A stretch of DNA of 64,000 bases from Corynebacterium aquatimens (GTDB taxonomy: Bacteria; Actinomycetota; Actinomycetes; Mycobacteriales; Mycobacteriaceae). The notes below the pieces were generated by a model that ran no database searches, had not been told where the DNA came from, and saw only the letters and a list, made by a program, of their open reading frames with translations. Position numbers and translations under genes: made by a program. Of this stretch, positions 42,231 through 51,701 are shown piece after piece. Positions within the stretch are counted from its first letter, which is position 1. Each line of letters starts with the position of its first letter. The stretch is from NCBI RefSeq assembly GCF_030408395.1, contig NZ_CP046980.1, forward strand, positions 2,294,001-2,358,000, given 5' to 3'.

Positions 42231-43201
42231 AACGCACATTAGTAAAGGTCGCGGCGCCGGTGGCGGCATTGGCGCTGCTCGCTGGCTGCGCGAACCAGAC
42301 CGAAAGCGGCAGCTCCGACGCCGGTAACGCGGAAAGCGACGGCGCGAAGCAGATTGTCGCGACGGGTTCCGCTACCGTCGAACCGATCTCCCGCTACATC
42401 GCTGAGCGCTACAACCACGATGTTTCGATTGAGGGCATCGGCTCCACCGACGGCTTTGAGAAATTCTGCGCAGGCGAGGCAGACATCAACGACTCCTCTG
42501 TGCCGATCCCCGGCGCGGGCGAACCCGTCGACTTCCAGAAGAAGTGCGCCGACGGCAACGTCGAGTACATCGAGCTTCCGATTGCGCTGGACGCGATCAC
42601 GATCGTGAAGAACTCGCGCAATGACTGGGCCAACGACCTGACGCTGGATGACCTGAAGAAGATCTGGTCCACCGACTCCAGCGTGACCAAGTGGTCCGAC
42701 ATCAACCCCGAATGGCCTGATGAGGAAATCACCCTCTACGGCCGTGAGGCTGGTTCCGGTACCCGCGGCGTGTTCCTGACCACCGTGCTGGGCGACGCGG
42801 AGCTGCGCGACGACGTGAAGGAGACCGACGACATCCAGGAGCTGTCCAAGTGGGTGGCTGAGGATGAGTACGGGCTTAGCTTCATGGGCATCGGTAACTA
42901 CCTGGCCACCGAGGGCGAGGTGCGCGACCATATCGACAACGTCACCGTTGACGGCATCGCCCCAAGCCTGGAAAACACCCGTGACGGTTCCTACCCGCTG
43001 GCGCGTCCGCTGTTCATCTACGTGAACAAGTCCGCCACCGACCGCGCCGAGGTGGATTCCTACGTGCGTGACTACCTCGACAAGGTCGAGACCATCCTGC
43101 CGCGCGTTTACTTCTACCCGCTGCCGCAGGAAGAATACCCGGCTAGCGCCAAGCGTTACGCTGACCGCGTCACCGGCCCTGACACCCGCTGGAACAACTA
43201 A
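42227..43201 (+). CDS. PstS-like phosphate-binding lipoprotein
   Basis: 324 residues. The signal peptide has lipobox LLAGC with the acylated Cys at 21. Substrate-binding-protein features follow: VATGSATVEPISRYIAERY, IEGIGSTDGFEKFCAGEADI, YGREAGSGTRGVF and YPLARPLFIYVN, all typical of PstS. It would capture phosphate outside the membrane. No pstC, pstA or pstB is adjacent; instead a Na/Pi symporter is in the same operon. Confidence 0.85.
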   Translation: MKRTLVKVAAPVAALALLAGCANQTESGSSDAGNAESDGAKQIVATGSATVEPISRYIAERYNHDVSIEGIGSTDGFEKFCAGEADINDSSVPIPGAGEPVDFQKKCADGNVEYIELPIALDAITIVKNSRNDWANDLTLDDLKKIWSTDSSVTKWSDINPEWPDEEITLYGREAGSGTRGVFLTTVLGDAELRDDVKETDDIQELSKWVAEDEYGLSFMGIGNYLATEGEVRDHIDNVTVDGIAPSLENTRDGSYPLARPLFIYVNKSATDRAEVDSYVRDYLDKVETILPRVYFYPLPQEEYPASAKRYADRVTGPDTRWNN

Positions 43202-43241
43202 CCTCATGCATTCCGGCGGACGGCTTCGGCAGACACGCCAA

Positions 43242-43293
43242 AGGCCCCGACCAAGGCACACAGTGTTTTAAGGTTGCCTTGAGGTCGGGGCCT
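43242..43293. terminator. Bidirectional terminator-like hairpin
   Basis: AGGCCCCGACC and GGTCGGGGCCT pair perfectly over 11 positions. Inside, AAGGCA/TGCCTT forms a second stem. It lies between the convergent PstS-like gene and the giant surface-protein gene, where a shared terminator is expected. T-runs are short. Confidence 0.7.
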
Positions 43294-43308
43294 CATGCGC
43301 TAAAGCGT

Positions 43309-46300
43309 TTAGTTGCTTGAGCCGGAACTCTTGTCAGTATCTTCAGCGCCGGAAGAGCCGGATGAACCAGAGGCCCCAGAGGACCCGGTCTTCTTCTGCA
43401 AGGTCAGCTTGCCGCTGGCATCCTTTTGGATATCAAGCGCGGTCTTCGCTTTGCCCACGTCGTTGGAGCACCAGTCGTACAGCACCGCGGACAGAGCAGC
43501 GATGGCGATGATGCCGCCGATCACCTGGCCAGCCTCTCGCACACCGGGTTGGTTTGCAAAGGCACCGAACTGGCGGTTGATGGCGTCCACCTGGGATGCA
43601 ATCTGGCGGTTGATGGCGTCCACCTGGGATGCAATCTCGCGGAACTGGTCGTTGTCACACCCGCCGTGGCCACCGTGTCCCCAGTCCGGGGTGTTGCGGC
43701 GAACCTGCTCGCTAATCTGACGGTTCACAGCGTCAACCTGCTCGCTGATCTGACGGTTCACAGCGTCAAGCTGCGCGTGGAACTGGCCCATGTACGGCTC
43801 CATCAGTTTGCCACCGATGAATCCCAGCAGGCCGATCGGCAGCAGCCACGCGATTGGCGAGCGCACCGCGTTACCGAAGCAGCGCTCCGCAACCGTCTTC
43901 GCATCGGAAGAACCGCCCTCACCCTCAGCCTTGCCGCTGGAACCCGACTTCGCGGTGGTCGTCACAGTCGTCGGCGTCGCAGTTTCCGTGACCTTCTGCG
44001 TTTCGGTAGCCTTCTGCGTTTCCGTAACCTTCGTCGTCTCACTCACCGCCGGCAGCGCGCCCTCGACGTAGGTGCCCTGAATGCGCATTGGCGTCACAAC
44101 GATCGCCCCATCGGTCCGCTTGTACTCCACCTGAACCGGGGTGACCGGGCCGGTGAAGTTCGGGTTCGGAATAAAGGCCACGATGCCGCCGTCGAGGATC
44201 TTCCACTCGCCCTGACCAGGCACCTTCATGCTCTTGCCGTCCTGAGACACAATCGCGCCCGTCACCGGGGTGAAGTACATCGACGCAGTGTCAATGTCGG
44301 CGTCCTGCGGCTTCACAGCAAACGCGTTGCCCTTCACCGCGGTGAACTCGATCGTGGATCCCTCCACCTTCACCTGGGTGTTCTTCGACGGAACCTCGAT
44401 CGTCGTGGTGGTCGCGGGAGGCGTCACAGTCACGGTATTCGGAGCAGGCGTAACGACGACCGTCGGCGGCACCACAGTCACCGTCACCGGATCGGCCTGG
44501 TGCGTCACCGTCGTGGTGACTGGCTCCGGCGTGTGCACGACCGGCGAGGCAGTCACCGTCACCGGTTGGCCGTTCACCGTCGTGGTCACCGGGGCTGGCG
44601 TCAAGGTGACCGGGGTCGGGGTGATTGTCACCGTCTGGGTGGCGCCCGTGACCTCTACCGTCGTGGTCACCGGGGCCGGCGTCACGGTTACGGGATCCTG
44701 CGTCACCGTTGTTGTCAACGGATCGGCCGTCACTGTAACAGGGACCTTTTCAGTGGTTCGCTCTGTGGTCCTTTCTGTGGTCCTTTCGGTGGTTGTCGCA
44801 GTCGCCGTTTCCGTCGCCGTCGCGGTCGCGGTGTTGGTCGTGGTCGTGGTCTTGCACACGACCGGCTGGTACGTGGTGGTCACGCTCGCGCCGGTTGCCG
44901 TAGTTGCCTTCACTGTCACCGGATCCGGGGTGCCGGTGAAGTCCTTCGCCGGTGCGAAGGTGACCACGCCCGTCTTCTCATCGATCGTGTAGGTACCCTC
45001 GGCCGTCTCTACCTTTCCGCCGACAGCATCAGGCAGCGAGTAGGTGATGTTCCAGGTACTCGGGAACGACGGGAACATCTCCTTACCGGTCTTCGATGTT
45101 TGCGCTTCGTTCACATCGCCAGTGCTTACCGACGGAGAGACCTTCGGCTCGCGGTAGTACCCCGTCACCGTGCCCGTGTCGGCGGAGAACACACCGTTAG
45201 TGTTCTTCGCGGTGTAGTTGACCGGGGTCGGGGTTCCGAAGAAGCCTTCCACCGGCGTGAAGGTGAAGGTGCCGTTGTTGTCGACGGTCCAGGTGCCCTG
45301 GCCGTCGATCTTGAGTTCCTTACCGGCCGGCTTCCCGTCAGGACCGATGAACTCGACCGTGGACTTGTCAATGCTATCGAGGTACTTCGGTGTGACCTTC
45401 AACGGTGCACCAACGTTAGCGATGGCGGACGCGTCGTTCAGGTGCACGTCCACCGGCTCGACGACTGCGGTGTACCTTGCCGTCGGTGTGCCCTGGGCGT
45501 TGACGATGCCGATGCCTACCGACTGCGCCGTACCCACGAATGTCGGGTCCGGGGTAAACGTGACCTGGCCGGTCTTCGGATCGATGGTGTACGTGCCCTC
45601 GCCCGCGACGGTGAGGGTGTTGTTCTCCGCCGGGGTGCCGTCCGGGGCAAACAACCCGAAGACTGCCTGGTCCCACCAGGTGGCCTGGGCGATGTTCGGG
45701 AACATCTCCTTCGCAGTGAGACCCTGGTCTTGGCGGTTCTTGTCGTCGGAGTGCTGCGTCACGCCCTGCAGATTGGTCGTGACAGCCGACGTCGGATCCG
45801 GCGTGGGGTAGAACGCCGAGATCTGGCCGGGCACCTGTGCAGGGATACCGTCGAAGTTGGTGGCGGTGTAGTCGATGGGGGTCGGGCTGCCCACAAACGC
45901 GCCGCCCTCACCGTCAGGTCCCTGCGGAGTGAAGGTGAAGTAGTTGCCTTGCTTATCGACGGTCCATGTGCCCTCGCCTGGCACAACCAGCGTCTTGCCG
46001 TCTTCGGAGAGCGTGCTGCCTTGCGGCGCGATGATCCGGATCGTGCTCTTGTCCACCGTCGTGTCCAGGTACTCCGGGGTGACCGTGATCGGCTGCCCGA
46101 TGCGGGTGGCCTTGGCGTAGTCGGACGGGATCTCAACGCGCACCGGCACCACGAACGGCTGGTAGGTGCTGGTCATCTCGGCCGGCTGGCCGCTTGCATC
46201 CCTGAGGCCGACGGTCTGGATCTGCACCTCGGGCGCCTGGCCGGTGAAGCCCTTCTCCGGCTCGAACTTCACGGTGCCCTTGTCCGGGTCGATGGTGTAG

Positions 46301-49299
46301 GTGCCCACACCGTCGACCGTAAGAACATTGCCGGTTGCACCTACGAGCTGGAACTTCACCGGGCTGCTGGCCTTGCCGTACCAATCTCCGGGCAGGTTCG
46401 GGAACATCTCGGCAGGGGTGCGGCCGGTGTCGTTCGCGTTCTTGTCGAAGCTGTTCTGGGCGGTGCCCTGCGGGCCGACGGTGGTGGCGGGGACCGTGAT
46501 GGCCGCCGGGTAGGTGATGGTCACACCACCGGTGTCGGTCACCGTGCCGCCGTCGGTGGCCGCGGCGGTGTAGAGCACGCTCACCGGCGTGCCGACGAAT
46601 CCCGGTACCGGTGTGAAGGTGAATTCGCCCGTCGTTGGGTCGACGGCCCAGGTGCCTTGTCCCGGGATGTCCAGCGTCTTGCCGACGGGGTTGCCGGCAG
46701 CGTCGAGAAGCTGCACGCTCTTCGGGTCGATGGTGGTGCCGTAGTCCGGGGTGGCCGATCCCGGCTGGCCGAGCGGCGCCGAGTTGGTGGCGGACGGCAG
46801 CGTGTACGTGCGGTCTTCAACGGTCGGGATGTACTGCGCAATGAGCGTCGAGTTGACCTTCGTGCCGTTGGCAGTGGTGTTGATGGCCTGAATCTTCACC
46901 CCGCCCGCCTGCTTCGAGGGCTGGCCGCCAAGGAACCCGGCGTCCGGGGTGAACGAGACCACGCCGGTGGCGGGATCGATGGTGTAGGTGCCCTCGCCAT
47001 CGACGGTGAGGGTGTCGACGAGGTTGGTGCCGTCGACAAGCTTGAACTGGATCGGCGCGTTGAACCAAGCCTCGGGAAGGCCCGGGAAGAGCTCCGCGGT
47101 GGTCTTGCCGGCGTCGCCCGGGGAGTTCAGGTCGGTTGATTTCTGGGTGTCGGTCGGGCCGCCGATGGTGGTGGCGGTACGGGTGACCAGCGGGTTGTAG
47201 GTAACCGTGACGGTGGACGGCTCGCGGGCCGCGATACCGTCGACACTCCGCGCGGTGTACTTCACCGGTGCCGGGTTGCCCAAAAAGCCCGCAACCGGGG
47301 TGAAGGAGAACTCACCGGTCGCAAGATCGACGGTCCAGGTGCCCTGGCCATCGACGGTGAGGGTGGTGCCGACGCGGTTGCCGGAGCCGTCGATAAGCGA
47401 AATGCTCTCGGTGTCGATCTTCGGCAGGCCGGCGATCGCGTAGTCCGGTGTGGCCTTGAGCGTGTCGCCGACGTTGCCGTTGGCGAACGCGGGCTGGAGG
47501 TACACGTTCGAGGCGGTAACCACGGGTAAGTAGGAGCCGTCCGCGCCGCGCTCCTGGCCGTTCGCGGTGGTGAGGTTGGCGATGCGCACGCCGACCTCCG
47601 GTGCCGGGCCGACGAAGAACGGATCCGGGGTGAAGGTGACCTCGCCGGACGCGGCGTCGATGGTGTAGGTGCCAATGTGGTCGTACTTCAGAGCGGTGTT
47701 CGGTGCGACAACGTCGCCGTTCCTGGCTACAAGCTGGTAGGTGAACGAGCTGTACCAGTTGGTGGGATACCCCGGGAACATCTGCTGGGCGGTCAGTCCG
47801 CGGTCGCCCTCGGAAGTGGTCCTGTCGGTGGACTTCTGCGTCACGCCCTGGGTGCCGAACGTCGTTGCCGGGCGACCGTCCGGCACGAAGTAGTCGACGG
47901 TGAGCGTGGCCGGGTCCGCCTGGATACCAGCGGTGTTTTTCGCGGTGTATTTCACCGGGGTCGGGTCACCGATAAAGCCGACCTGCGGGGTGAAGGTGAC
48001 GGTGCCATCAGAGTTGACTTGCCAGGTACCCTCGTTCGCGACGGTGAGGGTCTTGCCGGCGGTCGTGCCGTCCGGGTTCAGCAGCTCAACGGTGTCCGTG
48101 TTGATCGCCGGTGCGCCGTCAGCCTGCGCGTAGTTCGGGCGCAACGTCACGGCGCGGCCGACCTGGTTCTGCGCTGCGACGTCCTTGAGCTGCACCGACG
48201 GCTTGGTCACCGCCGGGGTGTAAGTCGTCGTGACCTCAGCGCGCGAGGGGTTGTTGTCGTTGATCGTGTGCGCGGGGCGGGTGACACCGTAGGCCATGAC
48301 GCGGCCGTTGCCATCCACCGTGTTGGTGGTCATGTTGGACACGATCACGCGGATCGGGGTGGCTTGCTTGGTCGCCGGGTCCCCAGTCTTGAAGAAGTCG
48401 TTGTTCGGGGTGAACGTGACCTCGCCGGAGTCCGGGTTAATCGTGTACCGGCCCTCGGTGGTGTTCAGCTCGGTGGTGACGTAGCCGACGTAGTTGCCGT
48501 CTGCGTCGGTGGCGAAGTCCGAGCCCGCGATCGTCGCCTTGGCCGCGATCGGGTCGTTCCTGTCCACCTGGAATGCATAACTCGCCTGATAGTCCCAGAT
48601 AATGCCATCGGTGACACCTTGGAACGCGGTCCTGGCCTGCACGGTCTGAGCGGTGCCGAGCGCACCCGTAGACGTGAGCGGGGTGGTGGTCTTGCCTGGC
48701 AGGCCGGTGGTGGCGTAGTCGTACTGCGGCGCGGGCTGCCCGCCGGGCTTCAACGGGTCGATCTGGATCGGCAGCGGAGGGGCGTAGCCGATGTAGCCCG
48801 GCGCGGGGTTCCAGGTCACCTGGAACATGGAGCTTTGGGAGATGTAGGTCCATTCGCCAAGCTGAGTCGTAATCTTGTTGGAATTGCTGAACGGATCTGG
48901 GCGCACAGCAGACGTAAACCCATTGCGGTAGATCGTCTGATTGGTGGGATCCCAGATGGTCAGCGGAACGGGGCTTCCCCACTGGTCGTAGGTGCCGGTC
49001 TTCGCGATGCCGTCCTTTTCGACGGCGTCCAGGCTCAGGTACAGGGTACCGTAGCGGGTGACGTTTTGCTTGACAGTGGTGTTCCACGGCACGGATGCCG
49101 GGTTCTGGTCGTCGTATGTGACGGTGGTGCCCTGGACGGTGCGCGTCGCGGCATCCGCTGCGGGGAGGGAAATCGTGTTCGGCGCAACCACCTGCACGGT
49201 GGTCAAGCCCACGATGGCAACGGTCGCGGCGCTCATAACTCGCTTTGAGAGGGACATGCGCCCACGGGACGGCTGCTCAGTGTTCATGAAAGTGTCCAT
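43309..49299 (-). CDS. Giant surface protein with alternating CshA-type repeats
   Basis: 1996 residues. A signal peptide (SKRVMSAATVAIVGLTTVQVV) precedes ~1350 residues of about twelve beta repeats that alternate between two kinds: GTYTID-x-x-TG-x-V-x-FTP and GTW-x-VD-x-x-G-x-FTFTP. These fit CshA-type fibril repeats of adhesins. A Thr/Val/Pro stalk (VTVTPAPVTTTV pattern) of ~200 residues follows, then one more repeat. The C-terminus has a TM, four QVDAVNRQIS-like coil units around a His/Gly/Cys patch, a second hydrophobic stretch and a Ser/Gly tail. No LPXTG sortase signal is present. It is probably a long envelope-anchored fibre for adhesion. The start lacks a strong ribosome binding site; ATG 49287 is an alternative. 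Confidence 0.85.
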   Translation of the reverse strand: MDTFMNTEQPSRGRMSLSKRVMSAATVAIVGLTTVQVVAPNTISLPAADAATRTVQGTTVTYDDQNPASVPWNTTVKQNVTRYGTLYLSLDAVEKDGIAKTGTYDQWGSPVPLTIWDPTNQTIYRNGFTSAVRPDPFSNSNKITTQLGEWTYISQSSMFQVTWNPAPGYIGYAPPLPIQIDPLKPGGQPAPQYDYATTGLPGKTTTPLTSTGALGTAQTVQARTAFQGVTDGIIWDYQASYAFQVDRNDPIAAKATIAGSDFATDADGNYVGYVTTELNTTEGRYTINPDSGEVTFTPNNDFFKTGDPATKQATPIRVIVSNMTTNTVDGNGRVMAYGVTRPAHTINDNNPSRAEVTTTYTPAVTKPSVQLKDVAAQNQVGRAVTLRPNYAQADGAPAINTDTVELLNPDGTTAGKTLTVANEGTWQVNSDGTVTFTPQVGFIGDPTPVKYTAKNTAGIQADPATLTVDYFVPDGRPATTFGTQGVTQKSTDRTTSEGDRGLTAQQMFPGYPTNWYSSFTYQLVARNGDVVAPNTALKYDHIGTYTIDAASGEVTFTPDPFFVGPAPEVGVRIANLTTANGQERGADGSYLPVVTASNVYLQPAFANGNVGDTLKATPDYAIAGLPKIDTESISLIDGSGNRVGTTLTVDGQGTWTVDLATGEFSFTPVAGFLGNPAPVKYTARSVDGIAAREPSTVTVTYNPLVTRTATTIGGPTDTQKSTDLNSPGDAGKTTAELFPGLPEAWFNAPIQFKLVDGTNLVDTLTVDGEGTYTIDPATGVVSFTPDAGFLGGQPSKQAGGVKIQAINTTANGTKVNSTLIAQYIPTVEDRTYTLPSATNSAPLGQPGSATPDYGTTIDPKSVQLLDAAGNPVGKTLDIPGQGTWAVDPTTGEFTFTPVPGFVGTPVSVLYTAAATDGGTVTDTGGVTITYPAAITVPATTVGPQGTAQNSFDKNANDTGRTPAEMFPNLPGDWYGKASSPVKFQLVGATGNVLTVDGVGTYTIDPDKGTVKFEPEKGFTGQAPEVQIQTVGLRDASGQPAEMTSTYQPFVVPVRVEIPSDYAKATRIGQPITVTPEYLDTTVDKSTIRIIAPQGSTLSEDGKTLVVPGEGTWTVDKQGNYFTFTPQGPDGEGGAFVGSPTPIDYTATNFDGIPAQVPGQISAFYPTPDPTSAVTTNLQGVTQHSDDKNRQDQGLTAKEMFPNIAQATWWDQAVFGLFAPDGTPAENNTLTVAGEGTYTIDPKTGQVTFTPDPTFVGTAQSVGIGIVNAQGTPTARYTAVVEPVDVHLNDASAIANVGAPLKVTPKYLDSIDKSTVEFIGPDGKPAGKELKIDGQGTWTVDNNGTFTFTPVEGFFGTPTPVNYTAKNTNGVFSADTGTVTGYYREPKVSPSVSTGDVNEAQTSKTGKEMFPSFPSTWNITYSLPDAVGGKVETAEGTYTIDEKTGVVTFAPAKDFTGTPDPVTVKATTATGASVTTTYQPVVCKTTTTTNTATATATETATATTTERTTERTTERTTEKVPVTVTADPLTTTVTQDPVTVTPAPVTTTVEVTGATQTVTITPTPVTLTPAPVTTTVNGQPVTVTASPVVHTPEPVTTTVTHQADPVTVTVVPPTVVVTPAPNTVTVTPPATTTTIEVPSKNTQVKVEGSTIEFTAVKGNAFAVKPQDADIDTASMYFTPVTGAIVSQDGKSMKVPGQGEWKILDGGIVAFIPNPNFTGPVTPVQVEYKRTDGAIVVTPMRIQGTYVEGALPAVSETTKVTETQKATETQKVTETATPTTVTTTAKSGSSGKAEGEGGSSDAKTVAERCFGNAVRSPIAWLLPIGLLGFIGGKLMEPYMGQFHAQLDAVNRQISEQVDAVNRQISEQVRRNTPDWGHGGHGGCDNDQFREIASQVDAINRQIASQVDAINRQFGAFANQPGVREAGQVIGGIIAIAALSAVLYDWCSNDVGKAKTALDIQKDASGKLTLQKKTGSSGASGSSGSSGAEDTDKSSGSSN

Positions 49300-49633
49300 T
49301 TCTGTACGTCGATATTCGACGGATATTCTACGTGTGAAAAGACACTTTGTAAACCTAAATTTCCTGCTGAGGGCTTTTCTAAGCTGCGCTAATCCACTTT
49401 CCCAGCACTGATTTTTATTTGCATTCTGCCCGTCACGGGCGGGGCCGTTTGAACCGCGAATCTTGTGTCCGCGGCAGCCCTTCCGTGTGATTATTCACCG
49501 CAGCGGGGCGCTGCGTTACCCCCTGGCTTAGTTCACAGGGAAATGACCTCTAACCCGATACAAGCGGCCCGTTCTGCCAGCTTCGGCTGGCTAAATCAGT
49601 CATGCACCCCTGGGCAGCTTTAACGCAAAGGAA
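49300..49633. other. 334-base gap upstream of the giant surface-protein gene
   Basis: AT-rich near the gene start, with a small palindrome GTCGA-TAT-TCGAC at about 49308 that could be an operator. GCCAGC-TTCG-GCTGGC at 49576-49591 is a perfect tetraloop hairpin just after the ugd stop, but has no T-run. I see no gene. Confidence 0.45.
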
Positions 49634-50977
49634 CTAGAGGTTCCGGCCGAGCGCCCACATGTGCCAGCCAGCGGCTTGCCATGCGTCGACGGGCAGGACG
49701 TTACGGCCGTCGATAATGCGCTTCTCGGCGACCAAGCTGCCAGCGTGGGTGGGGTCGAGCTCCTTGAATTCGCCCCATTCCGTGGCCAGGATGACCAGTT
49801 CGGCGTCCGTCAGGGCGTCGTCAAGCGAGCTGGCGTAATCCAGCGTTGGAAAGACGCGACGGGCGTTGTCCATGGCCTGCGGGTCGTAGACGCGCACCGC
49901 GGCACCGGCAAGGTTGAGCTGGCCAGCGACGGCAAGCGCGGGTGAATCGCGCACGTCGTCGGAGTTCGGCTTGAACGCCGCGCCGAGAACCGTGATGCGC
50001 TTGCCGATCAACGATCCGAGGATCTCACGCGACAGGTCAATGGCGCGCTCGCGGCGACGCATGTTGATCGCGTCGACCTCACGCAGGAAGGTCAGCGCCT
50101 GGTCAGCCCCAACCTCACCAGCACGGGCCATGAAGGCGCGGATGTCCTTGGGCAGGCAGCCGCCGCCGAAGCCAAGACCGGCGCCTAGGAACTTGCGGCC
50201 AATGCGGTCGTCGTAACCAATCGCGTCGGCAAGCTGAGTGACATCCGCGCCGACGTTTTCACACACCTCACTGACGGCGTTGATGAAAGAAATCTTCGTC
50301 GCCAGAAACGCGTTCGCGCTGACTTTGACCAGCTCCGCGGTCTGCAGGTCAGTGACGAGGAACGGGGTGTTGCTCGCCAGCGGCGTCGCGTAGACCTCGC
50401 GCGCGATGTCTTCGGCGCTGCTCTGGTTCTGCGAGCCGCGAGCATCCCGCACGCCCAACACGATGCGGTCCGGGGAGATCGTGTCCTGCACCGCGTAACC
50501 CTCGCGGAGGAACTCGGGGTTCCACGCGATCTCAACGCTCGCGCCCCTACCAGCTTCTTCGGCCAGCTGGTCCGCGCGCTCTTGCAGCGCCGCCGCCGTA
50601 CCCACCGGAACCGTGGACTTGCCCAAGATGACGTGCTCGCCCTCAAGGTGCGGAACAAGACTATCGACGGCCGCCTCAACGTACGTAGTATCCGCCGCGT
50701 AACTTCCCCGCTGCTGCGGCGTACCGACGCCAATGAAATGCACATTGGCAAATTCAGCAGCTTCTTTGTAATCGGTGGTGAAGCTCAAGCGGCCGTTGGC
50801 GATATTGCGCTCTAGGACCTCGGGCAGGCCCGGCTCGTAGAACGGGACCTTGCCGCTTTTCAGGGCATCGATTTTTGCCTGGTCAACGTCAATCCCCAGG
50901 ACCTCGTGGCCGAGTTCCGCCATGCACGCCGCGTGCGTTGCCCCAAGGTAGCCAGTGCCAATAACAGTCATTTTCAT
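49634..50977 (-). CDS. ugd: UDP-glucose 6-dehydrogenase
   Basis: 447 residues from ATG 50977, giving the usual start KMTVIGTGYLGATHA; upstream in-frame ATGs add unlikely residues. It has a Rossmann NAD site GTGYLG, a mid-domain GFGGGCLPKDI with the catalytic cysteine, and the C-terminal domain with VLGAAFKPNSDDVRDSPAL. It oxidises UDP-glucose to UDP-glucuronate for glycoconjugates. Its closest neighbours are the giant surface protein (downstream) and the metallothionein-like gene (upstream). All key residues appear present. Confidence 0.92.
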   Translation of the reverse strand: MKMTVIGTGYLGATHAACMAELGHEVLGIDVDQAKIDALKSGKVPFYEPGLPEVLERNIANGRLSFTTDYKEAAEFANVHFIGVGTPQQRGSYAADTTYVEAAVDSLVPHLEGEHVILGKSTVPVGTAAALQERADQLAEEAGRGASVEIAWNPEFLREGYAVQDTISPDRIVLGVRDARGSQNQSSAEDIAREVYATPLASNTPFLVTDLQTAELVKVSANAFLATKISFINAVSEVCENVGADVTQLADAIGYDDRIGRKFLGAGLGFGGGCLPKDIRAFMARAGEVGADQALTFLREVDAINMRRRERAIDLSREILGSLIGKRITVLGAAFKPNSDDVRDSPALAVAGQLNLAGAAVRVYDPQAMDNARRVFPTLDYASSLDDALTDAELVILATEWGEFKELDPTHAGSLVAEKRIIDGRNVLPVDAWQAAGWHMWALGRNL

Positions 50978-51099
50978 GCCCGCCATTATGCCGGTTATTA
51001 GCACTAAAGGCGCGGAAAACGGATACTTTAGTGCCACCGGGGGCATCCGGTGCGCGCCGCCGCACCGGCGCTACCAAGGGAGTCCGCCACCAAGGGAGT

Positions 51100-51339
51100 T
51101 TAGGAGCAGCCGCAACCCTTGTGCTGTTCTTCACCGTGCTGTTCCCCACCGTGCTGTTCCCCACCGTGCTGTTCCCCTGCGTGGTGGCCGCACTTGCACT
51201 CACCCGGCGCGCAGTCACAGGTCTTGTGGTGGCCGCAGGTGCACTGACCTGCAGATTCGCCACAGGTGCATGCCTCGCCGTTAGCCAGCAGGTTTTTCTT
51301 GGCTGCGTTTTCGATCGCGGAGTTCTCCGGGTTGGTCAT
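51100..51339 (-). CDS. Metallothionein-like Cys/His-rich small protein
   Basis: 79 residues from ATG 51339, with GAGG three bases upstream. After a ~23-residue helical lead it contains ten cysteines, nearly all in CxC pairs (ACTCG, QCTCGHH, TCDCAPG, ECKCGHH, GCGCS), and eight histidines, four of them in tandem GEQHG units. This is the composition of a metal-thiolate cluster protein such as bacterial metallothionein. Likely cargo is Zn, Cu or Cd; the sequence does not tell which. It lies between ugd and dcd with no metal transporter nearby. Confidence 0.75.
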   Translation of the reverse strand: MTNPENSAIENAAKKNLLANGEACTCGESAGQCTCGHHKTCDCAPGECKCGHHAGEQHGGEQHGGEQHGEEQHKGCGCS

Positions 51340-51509
51340 TGTCCTCAACTCTTTCCTAGTTTCAAGGCCGATTGTTTCAGCGGTTCGGTGGGGTTAACCG
51401 GTCACGTTAACGAAAAACGTTCCCGTTATTGAAAACCTTCTGAAAACCAGACTATGCAGCCAGGCACGAAGCCGCAAGCAGAGGCCCTTGCACGCGCGAG
51501 CCACGACCG

Positions 51510-51621
51510 TCCTGACGATGCTGACACCACCCCGACACATAAGCCTGTCTGCACGTTTCTGACCTGCACTTTTGCAGAATGATGGGGCACGGCCTCGAGT
51601 TTGGTGTCACCATCGTCAGGA
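51510..51621. repeat. 112-bp repeat family, copy G
   Basis: Ends TCCTGACGATGCTGACACC and GGTGTCACCATCGTCAGGA, centre CTGCACGTTTCTGACCTGC. It lies in the gap between the metallothionein-like gene and dcd, far from the other copies, at the same 112-base length. Confidence 0.85.
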
Positions 51622-51701
51622 TTACGCGCGGAAGCTTGGCAGTTGCCGCGCGGGGGCGGGGGCGCGGCCCCCGGCGGGGCAGGAAAACCCCGGGCAGGCC
51701 C

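Noticed and set aside
43309..43900. LPXTG sortase signal at the end of the giant protein
   Set aside because: I looked for LPxTG followed by a hydrophobic stretch and basic tail; the C-terminus has none.
43426..47139. 1237-codon open frame on the plus strand
   Set aside because: It is antisense to the giant surface protein, follows its repeats, and has Arg/His/Gly-biased composition typical of shadow frames in high-GC DNA.
49576..49591. UUCG-loop hairpin after ugd as a standard terminator
   Set aside because: The stem is only 6 bp with no T-run, so it is mentioned only as part of the gap description.
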